A stretch of 64,000 nucleotides of DNA. Source: Giardia muris. Its lineage: Eukaryota > Fornicata > Diplomonadida > Hexamitidae. Shown here piece by piece: positions 16,422 through 25,200 of this stretch (position 1 is its first letter; every line of letters starts with the position of its first letter). The stretch is taken from positions 930,001-994,000 of the forward strand of contig CM016925.1 of assembly GCA_006247105.1 (NCBI GenBank). The letters are read 5' to 3'. The position numbers and the translations under genes are program-made. Under the pieces are notes generated by a model, which saw only the letters and a program-made list of their open reading frames with translations, was not told the origin of the DNA and made no database searches.

Positions 16422-18257
16422 TTACATATCAGGAGAAATGTTGCCAGAATCTTCGATTTCATCAACGATATCAAACGGCTTGGGGCGTTCCTCTGGGTCT
16501 CTGGCCAACATGCGCATGATCAAACGGATCAGACCTTCATTACGGTTGACAAGCATCGGAGGATTGGAGTTAAGCACCTCCACAACGTTCTTGAAGGGGA
16601 GATCCCCTGCACACATATAGTATGCCATCACCCCAAGAGACCAGACGTCAATCTTATTATCACAACTCTCCTTGTTCAGAAGCTCCGGCGCATGATACAG
16701 CTCGTCATTACCGCAACGGGACATGAGGTTTTGCCCTCCATCAAGGTGGCGCGCAATAGTCATCTCTCCAATGCAAAACCTCCAGAACTTGTCGACATAG
16801 ATACTCGACGGGGTGAGGTTGCGATGCACGATCCTACCCTTCTCCTCAAGGAAGTCGAGCCCCTTGGCGATGTAATAGATAAACCTCCAAATCTCATCGT
16901 CTGAAAACGTTTCCTTAGCCTTGAATCGATCATCAATCTGGTCCTTGAGTGTACCAGCATAGAAGTCGAGCACGTAATATACCGCACTATCAGACTCGCT
17001 GAAGGCCACCTCACTATAGCCGAGAATGTTTTCGTGGCGGAAACGCTCCAGTCTAGGGATCCTCTCCGCCGCACGCGTGTAAGCGTCAAGATCATTGAAG
17101 GTGAACTTCTGTATCAGGTGATTGTGAGGGTAGCGATCGTATGCATACCACTTCTCCTCATGCTGGTCCGAACTCATCCGATACGTAGCCGTGTACCCTG
17201 ATAGCTTATCTGGGAGAGTCAGTCCCTTATTCCTAGACAATAACCCACTCAGGGTGCTTGCCAGAGCACAATTCCTAGATGTCGCATAGGATTGGATAGG
17301 CTCCCCATTGATCGGAATGTCGCACTCTCCAAGAAGAAGCATCATCGTACTCTGTTGGTTAGCATCCACCGCATGCATCAACGCCGTCCAACCTTCTTTG
17401 TCACGCTTGCGTAGGCCATCTGGTCGCAGATACTGCACATAGAAGTCCCTCCCCAGGCGCGCAGCATGCATTAGTGGCGTCATTCCATTCTCATCACACT
17501 CATCCTGCGCCGGTTGACGCTGACGGACAAACTCACGGAAGGCAAGGCGATCATCCTCTTTAATTGCCTCCAATAAAGTCGTTGCATGCTTCTTGGGAGC
17601 TGAAGCCTTTGAAGAGCCCTGAGAGGGCTCTTTCGACGGAGGAGGAAGAGGAGGAGGCAAGAGAGTATCCCTAGAGATCCCTTCAACATTGGACTCCGGC
17701 CTGAGTGTTAGACCTGCATCGACCTTTTCAAGGAATTCTTGCGCATCTTGAGAGACGGCGTACCACTCAATGTCATGGCCATCAACATCGCAAATGGAGG
17801 TTTCGGCAGCCCCAAGGATATCGAGCGCAGCGGTATGGCCGTAGCTGGCAGCAATTATCAGCGCTGTTGCACCGGCCCCGACTCCGAGGTGTGGGAGACG
17901 TGATCGCTTGGTAGCCTCATCACGGAGAAGGTTCAAGCAAGAAATATTGCCCTTACGAGTCGCATACATCAAGGCGGTCCATCCATACATGTCTTCCAGT
18001 CCTTGCTCATCGGAAAGGGCTTCGACAATCTCCACGTGGCCGGCGGAAGCGGCATGCATGAGCGCCGTCTTCTTCTCATTGTCAACCAGCTTGCGCTCAG
18101 CGAAAAGCTCCCTAAGGCATTCTAAGTGATTTCCGCGCGCGGCGAGGATGAGGGCCGTCCAGCCGTGAGACTCCTGTTCACCCAGAAACCCGATGTACGT
18201 GCGGACGCCATCAAGATCTCCGATGCTTGCGGCCGTCATCAACGGAGTCCACACCAT
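16422..18257 (-). CDS. Ankyrin-repeat pseudokinase with C-terminal kinase domain (reversed order)
   Basis: A 611-residue protein with ankyrin repeats first (1-165 and ~230-320: 'WTPLMTAASIGDLDGVRTY', 'GWTALMYATRKGNISCLNLL') and a kinase-like domain last (~345-605). The kinase loop reads VHRNLTPSSI (~475), with Asn for the catalytic Asp, and the DFG position reads IGEM (~490), so both key aspartates are gone. Helix F (IDVWSLGVMAYYM) and the PE motif (YHAPELLNKE) are kept, so the fold is probably intact. Most Giardia NEKs have the kinase first. It probably acts as a binding scaffold; the partner is unknown. The ATG follows ttttaaaagagaa-type A-rich sequence and shares a 168-base divergent region with the Myb-like gene. 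Confidence 0.82.
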   Translation of the reverse strand: MVWTPLMTAASIGDLDGVRTYIGFLGEQESHGWTALILAARGNHLECLRELFAERKLVDNEKKTALMHAASAGHVEIVEALSDEQGLEDMYGWTALMYATRKGNISCLNLLRDEATKRSRLPHLGVGAGATALIIAASYGHTAALDILGAAETSICDVDGHDIEWYAVSQDAQEFLEKVDAGLTLRPESNVEGISRDTLLPPPLPPPSKEPSQGSSKASAPKKHATTLLEAIKEDDRLAFREFVRQRQPAQDECDENGMTPLMHAARLGRDFYVQYLRPDGLRKRDKEGWTALMHAVDANQQSTMMLLLGECDIPINGEPIQSYATSRNCALASTLSGLLSRNKGLTLPDKLSGYTATYRMSSDQHEEKWYAYDRYPHNHLIQKFTFNDLDAYTRAAERIPRLERFRHENILGYSEVAFSESDSAVYYVLDFYAGTLKDQIDDRFKAKETFSDDEIWRFIYYIAKGLDFLEEKGRIVHRNLTPSSIYVDKFWRFCIGEMTIARHLDGGQNLMSRCGNDELYHAPELLNKESCDNKIDVWSLGVMAYYMCAGDLPFKNVVEVLNSNPPMLVNRNEGLIRLIMRMLARDPEERPKPFDIVDEIEDSGNISPDM

Positions 18258-18425
18258 TTCTCTTTTAATGCGGATTGCTTACTAGAATTAGAGACGGCAC
18301 TTTTATTGAGCCCAGGTCTATAATGAGATATGGTTTGAAGTCATCCTATGGGTCTATGCTAGCAGAATCGATTCTGTGGCTACTTTTATTGTAAACGCTA
18401 TGAAATATAATTAACGACACAGCTA
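18258..18425. promoter_or_regulatory. Divergent promoter region with palindrome and direct repeats
   Basis: This 168-base region is the longest divergent spacer in the window. It holds a perfect 14-base palindrome CAGAATCGATTCTG at 18363-18376, flanked by two copies of ACTTTTATTG at 18299-18308 and 18382-18391. An AT-rich tract (tgaaatataattaa, 18401-18414) precedes the plus-strand ATG at 18426. A binding site for a dimeric regulator is a reasonable inference. Confidence 0.4.
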
Positions 18426-19193
18426 ATGGCACAACCATATTACCAGTTCGTATTCGGTGGCGCTCATAGCATTGCTAAGGAGGAACTCGAGGCCCTACGA
18501 GCCAGTGAGCCTAGGCCCGTGGAGGGGACGGCGGGACAGCAGCTCCTCTTAGCAGATGATGCCATCTCGCATGTAGATGAAGATGGTGGGAAAAGCCAAA
18601 GGAAATATAACCATTGGACCTTCGGAGAGACTCTTCTATTGGTAATTCAGTTCATCGAGCTGGAAGGACTTGAGTACATCCGTGCACAAGCCGTCTTCCA
18701 GTCTAGAGACGTCCATGCATGCCGAGTTAAGTGGTCAAATGATCACTCGCGCTTCATCAAGCGTGGGGCGTCACATAACTGGAAGACCCTTCTAGTCGGA
18801 GTTATCCTTGATTTCCACCAGTTTGTCGCGGCTAAGAACTTCCCAGGAGTCAGGGAGAAGTTTGCTAAGCTGAAGGAGACTCTTCTTATTCTTCTTCGTT
18901 CAATGGACTATGCTTGCTTCGTAACCTCTTTAACATATCGTCGTGAGTTCTCACAGAAGCTAATCGCTTTCTATAAGGCCACCTTCCCTTTGAATGCTTT
19001 GCCTCCATTGAATCGGTATCAAGAGAACTCCGCCGATTATGTTACGCTTAAAGGGGTTCGCGATCGTTTGGAACATGAAAAGTTCTGCATCTTACAAGAG
19101 GTCATTGAGGAGGACCGTATTCGAACTCGAATAGCACGAGAGGAGCAGAAACGCATAAGAAAGATAGTATTCACCGATAAAGACCGCTGCTAG
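18426..19193 (+). CDS. Myb/SANT-like domain protein (putative DNA-binding)
   Basis: A 255-residue basic protein. Residues ~62-120 show a Myb/SANT-like spacing: an aromatic start (NHWTFGETLLLVIQFIELEG), then YIRAQAVFQSRDVHACRVKWSN, that is W...E...L....G.....I.......R....CR..W. The C-terminus (~210-255) is a charged helix ending in a basic cluster (EEQKRIRKIVF). Myb-type proteins regulate transcription in Giardia, including encystation genes. The match is by pattern only and a chromatin SANT role is equally possible. It has an unusually large upstream region with a perfect palindrome. Its stop lies 10 bases from the stop of the giant WD-repeat gene. Confidence 0.65.
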   Translation: MAQPYYQFVFGGAHSIAKEELEALRASEPRPVEGTAGQQLLLADDAISHVDEDGGKSQRKYNHWTFGETLLLVIQFIELEGLEYIRAQAVFQSRDVHACRVKWSNDHSRFIKRGASHNWKTLLVGVILDFHQFVAAKNFPGVREKFAKLKETLLILLRSMDYACFVTSLTYRREFSQKLIAFYKATFPLNALPPLNRYQENSADYVTLKGVRDRLEHEKFCILQEVIEEDRIRTRIAREEQKRIRKIVFTDKDRC

Positions 19194-19203
19194 GAGCATC
19201 CAG

Positions 19204-22200
19204 TCATAGAACCAGCTCGAGCTTATATAGATCCGATATCCGCTTCCGTACAAGGGCGTCCGAGACGCGTACGACTTGTTGCCTCAATGGCCGGACAAGC
19301 CCTTTGACGCACTCCTCAGTTTGATAGTTGAAAAGTTCATCCACCTCATCGTCCACCTTATCTAGGCGCTCGAAAAGGCGTCGTGTGAACTCGTTCCGGC
19401 GCTTGACGTCGACGTTCTTGAGGGCGATGGCGGAAAGGACCGAGCGTTTCTTATTACTCTCTTCTAAAACCAAGCGATCAAGAACCTGGTAACCCAGAAA
19501 TGTGTATCTGCGTGCATTCTTATGGTATTTGAATAGGGTATTAAAGATCGTCAAGTCGTACTTTATTGGGAGGTAGAACGCGTGCCCATTCGTCCCCGTA
19601 ATCAAGAGGCCAAGGTTATTCGTTGTGAAACGCATCGCCGTAATGGTACAGCATCGGCATTGAGGCCCAAAGCAAGTGACTGGCTTGATAATTAGCGAAG
19701 AAAGGACGGCTATATCCATGGCGACGGCTGGAGTCATCGTTGATCCGGATACATGCTGTTGTATCCCACTGGGGGCACTTCCCGTTAAACTATTCGCCAA
19801 TGCCACCGCGTTCGGAGGTATTACAGTGCTTGGAGTCCCATCCGCCCTAGTCATGGTTACAAGTCGCATATTCGCATACATCCGGAAGATGATGACTAGG
19901 GAGTTGACACAGATCGCAAGGAGAAGCTGCCTCGTCGGTAGTTCTGCCTCACTCCCTTTGACGTTGACAACGGTTGAGGTGAAGTGGATCGCATTACTCC
20001 CAACGTTCTCAACGGGAAACCCGATGGAGAAGAGGTTATACCGGCAATTGGGCGTGATAATCCATATGGATCCGTCCCCAAGAGCCAAGAACGCCATCCC
20101 CGGGACGAACTCCTCTGCGGCGAATTCTAAGGCTAAAATCTGCTCCGATTCGAACCTCAAGCGCGTCTTCATAAGGCCAGTCGATTGCCAATAGATGATA
20201 TGCCCAGTATCATCCGCGGTAAGAATACTGGAGTAATCCCTAGAGGAGGTTATCAGTGTCACGCTCCCTGTATGGCCAGTCAAGATCGTTCGTGGAGGCC
20301 GTGTCAATCCATCACTCGACTGCCGTATCCCATACTCTGCTAGCTTCTCCTGTACGAACTTACGGCTGAGAGCCTCGACATGCTCATCACAGAAGCCCAG
20401 AACAAACTTCCCAGAGGAGAACAAATAGAAGGGGATCTTGCTCTCGTTATATTGAGTGAGATGGAAGTCACTGGATAGGACAGGACCGAAGTCAAGGGTG
20501 CTTCGGTGGCTCTCCGACGGGTCATCTGCCGTATAAAAGCACTCAACGGTCTTGGCACAGTTCGCCACCATGTAGTTCTGAGTGATCTCCGAAAGCTCAA
20601 TGTTATAGACTACTGCCTCCCCAGTTGAGAGCCCACACAGGATGGCTGACCTGATTTGATCATACCCAACCGAAATGATATGAGCATCTTCAGGAATATC
20701 GATCTTCGCGGCCGCAATAAACACCGCACGCTCCAGAACCTTATTCCGCCGTTCAATTACTCCATCTGCTATGGCCACATCCTCCGATGACGTTACGCTT
20801 GAGTCTACAGATACTGTGGTGTCAATCTTCAAGCCCACACGCCTTTTCATCCGTGAATGCGCCCTCCCAGCCCCTGGCGAGCCTTTGATGCTAGCCTCAA
20901 GATCATTACCGACGCTCTTTCGACGATTCTTAATACTCTCCGATGACTTTGATGGTGGACGACTGCCATCAAGTTGCTCCACCATGAACTCCGCACTATC
21001 ATAGATGCGCTCGAAGATCTGCTCGATCACCCAATAGCAGACACAGCCTTGAGAGTCCACGGTCAGGAACTTGGTCTTGTAGCGCACGTTCCGCTCTTGC
21101 TCCGCCTTTTCGACGAAGTTCTCGAGCTCCTCCGCAGACATATTCGGAAGCGTGATTGACATGTTATTGACGAGGGTCTCGCGGGTGGTGGGTGAAATCG
21201 GCTCACTTGGAGGCGTACTTGCATCCGGAGAAGCGACATTCTTCCCTCCTCCCAGAATGTCTGAGAAGAAGTTAAGTTTCTTCGCCATCCCTATTGATTC
21301 GTTGTTCAAAATATCGATTCCCGTCATAGTCTTCCGTTGGACACCGGTCTGAGTCCGTAAGCGTAAGGTTTGTTGGGCCGCAAGCTTGTTAAAGCTCTGG
21401 CGCATTCGTGACACGCTTGCTCCATGCTGGACAGATAGAAGCTGAGAGCGTTGCAGAAGCTTCTTAATGCTCCTTCGTTGCATGGTAGTCTTGGCCCGTA
21501 GTAGAGCATGAAGATTCTGGTCTACGGGCGGCGTAGAAAGTGACAGGTCTTCGGCCGTGAGAGGTGGGGCGGGTGCGGTGTCAATAGGGCGTGGAGTTGT
21601 GGTGGATGAAGGAATGGATGAGGAACCCTCTTCGCATTCGATTATGGGGCTCGTCTCTTCAGTCGTCACCTCGTCTTTATGGGGATGCGAGAAATTGAAG
21701 ACCTTGCGCTTGAAGGCGATATCACGCGCTGGTGGGGTAGGATCTGCTAGGTCAGCAGCAAGCTTATATGGAGGACTTCCTTCATCCGAGTTCTCAGCCT
21801 CATACTCGGGGAGGTTATAATCTTGTGGCGATGAATGACCTTCTTCTCCTTGTCGTTCCGGCACGGGAGGAAGGCTAAGTGATGCTGCAATGCTGATCCC
21901 AGGAGAGATGTTCAAGGCGCCTGGAGATCGCGTGTCCTGGCGCTGATCCTTTGTCACCGTCGCCTCGAGCTGCACGCGCGCCTCGTATGTACTGAAGTCA
22001 AGGTTTCTCAGGTCAGTAGCATGCATCACTCGAATGAGTCGCATTCGAGCTCGTGAACGTGTTCGATGCATGTCGGCAAGTAGCTCCTTACAGAGCTGAG
22101 CATCAGACTTAAGAAGGTACTGGTGTGTGGGCGGAACAGAAGGGTGAGGAATCACTCGGTAGGGACGTGCGAATAGCTTAGCAGCTAATAAGAAGTCTGG

Positions 22201-25200
22201 GGGATAGAAGGTGTTCTGTGGCGTCGTCAATGGTCTATATTGCGAGTAATACGTCCGCCTCTCTTGCTTCTCATCATCTTCTCCATCCTCTTGCGGTAAG
22301 GGAGTGTCTCCGAACCCATCTGAGGCGGAAAAGGTCGTCTTGACATTAACCATACGTCGATGCTTGTTCATCACCTCATCAACGACAGTACTAAAGACTC
22401 GAGCCAGTTGGAAGTCATAACCGCGTGTCCGCTGCGCCCTGGAAACCGTAAAAGCCTGAACGGGTGTGGCTAGGAAATTATCAGTGGTCAAGGTGGACTC
22501 GGGAACAGGTTCCGTGATAGGTTCCTCAACAACCTCGGGGTCGTTACCAGGTGGAGCCGGAGTCGAGGAGATCCCAGCCCCGCCTACTGTCGGTGGCTCC
22601 GACCTTTGGATAGGAGCCTTCTGATGGCCTCCTTGCATGTTCATTGCTAGTGTAGTGACCCCAGGAATCGGGGGGACAATGGAAACATCGTTAGAACGGA
22701 ACATTGCATTCGGCCCGGCATTCCTCGTCGTCTGGAAAGTCAAGATGCAGCTGTCCGAGGTTCGACTGAGGTCGAGTAGTAAAAGATCTGCCTCATTAAG
22801 GATGGCGGCCTTGTAATAGCTAAGATCGACTATGCCGACAATAGACGCCCAGTGTGCACGCAAAAGCCCCGCGTCCAGATCTTTCGGGTGATATGCGTTT
22901 GTCGGGTCGTGTACGTTGTACCCACTAGCCTCCATCCTCCCATCAAGCCCCACGTTACGAATCTCCCCGATACGCAAATGTGTTCCGTATCTATCGCCAT
23001 GCGGCTTGAGGAAGTCTAGACGGGGGCCTGGTCGTTGTCTTCGGACGAAGGTTGACTGGAGTGGCAAGGAATTGAGACGGATAGGAACATCAATAGACAT
23101 ATTATTGTGGCCTGCAAGAGAGATTGGACGAAGAAGCCCTGGCTTACTGTTAGGTGCAGATCCAGACGTATTGGCATTGCTAAGAGTGCTATTCTGCATC
23201 AGAGTGCTCTCAGGGTTGTTACTGGGCTCTAGTGCAATGATTGGAACATCATCCATTGGGTCATGCTCATCCTCCTTTTCTTGTGACTTTTGAGCTTCGG
23301 ATAGCATGCTCTTTGCTTTTTTGCGCTCATGAAGTTCCTGGAACTGCCTTTCACGTGCCTTCTCTAGCCTCTTCGTTTCCTGGCTGATCTCCGCACCCAC
23401 CAACCTATAAACCTTGATATCTCGGTTACACACCAGGAGCAAGGAGTTGTGCTCGTCCCACTCTGCTGTTGTAGGGACCAGGTGCGTCGAGATCTGAGTC
23501 ATTTGCTGGTAGAGAGTATTGCTCCAGATAGTCACGGTCCCATTGACAAGGACGGTGATAAGTAGGTCCGAGTACGAGGAGTAAAAGATCCGAAGAATCG
23601 AGGCCGCCTCCTGGAACTCGGCGATAGGAATAGACGTCACCGAGTAGTTGAAGACGCGGACGGCCCCCGTGATACATGCGACGTAAAGCATATTGCTCTC
23701 CGAGTCGAATGCTAGAGACGTTATATCGGAGCCAGGGAATGCGTGAAGGATTAGCTTGGGACGTAGAGTTAGGAGACTCCAAACGACTACGTCTCCATTG
23801 CTGAAGCCCGAGACAAGCGTGTCCCCTTTATCATGCGAGCTATACCACTGCTTAGTGCATGTAATCCAGACATTCTGATGAGGATGTGTATCAGGTGAAT
23901 CAAGGGGCTCAATAGCACTCAGCAATTGGTCCGAAATCAGCTCCACGATCTCTTCGATAGGAGTGCCCTCGTCCCTTGTCAATTCATTCGACAATGCTGC
24001 GGAAATGGACGCTCCTGTCGTGGCGTTGCGAGCTCTAAGACACTTGCGGAAGTATCCCTCCAGAAGAGTGGCATTCTGTGTTGCACAAATGCGGTCTATC
24101 TCTGAAAACTTGATCCGGATGTAGGCGAGTAGTAGCTCCAGGTTATAGGCCAGATAGATCTTGTCTACCGTCAGCCTATGAAAAACACGTCGGGAGTTCG
24201 CCCCAAAGTTATCGTAGTCCATCAGCGTACGATACTGGAGCCTAGGACATTCATAAGACGGTTTCTGAGGGGACAACGAGACGCTATTCCTCATGGTCAG
24301 GACGAGGTTATTCGTCGGATCTACGCGCTTCATCGTGTATGGAGCCCCATACACGTTCTCAACAACCGCGGCAGGACGGACGCTCGCATCTGCACCAAGC
24401 TGGAAGAAAATAGCATCAGAAGCCGTGGTTACGAAAAGCTCGGAAGTGCATGCTGCCTCTCCTTGACGTGGGACAAGCTTTGGTGACAAATAGCCTGGGA
24501 GACACATGGTCATGAAGAAGTCGTGACCCGATATCTGATGTTCTTCAACATCCCGCTCATTCGCCCATTTGAACGCGGATTGCTTCGAAAGAGACTCAGG
24601 GTCACTGAAAAAGGCATCTTCTCGAACGACGAAGCCCTCGCTAGTGTGGATAGTCTGGGGACTGCGGTATGCCGCTATTAGACGGCTCTTGATTGAGTTC
24701 AGATGGAACCGTGTAAGAATATCGTTCAAGATGTTATCTGGGAGTCGGGTGAAGAGAAGGGAGAGAACTTCTGCGAGCTCATTGACGTGGAGGACCGAGA
24801 CGACGCGGGACACGCGGCAAAGCGTGTTGAGTGCCGTCTCGGCCACCTGGATCTTTCTCACCAGGTCGAAGTTCTTTTCCACCCGATACATGCGTAGGCT
24901 ACCTCGCTGACAGGTTAAAAGAAGACAGTCAGTATTCGGGTCGTAAAGGGCTGCAGATGCCCACGATGCTACATGGATCGGGACCTTATTTCGGAGTTCC
25001 TTCTGTAGCTCTCCTGAGACCGACTTATCCATCTCCTCCATCATCTTGTAGCGCTCGAGGCGAGCGAAAAGGGGGTTTGGCTCTCGCATCGAGTTGACGG
25101 CCGAAGCTGAGAGCACGTTCCGCCGGACTTGGCGCATAAGGGTGACGTTGCTCATGTGGAGAATCTGGCGGGTACGCTCTGAGGATGATGCACTCATTGC

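Noticed and set aside
18411..18422. TTAACGACACAG, resembling the Giardia branch-site plus 3' splice site
   Set aside because: No GTATGT-type donor is found upstream in the 168-base spacer and the match has an extra base. The downstream frame is complete without splicing.
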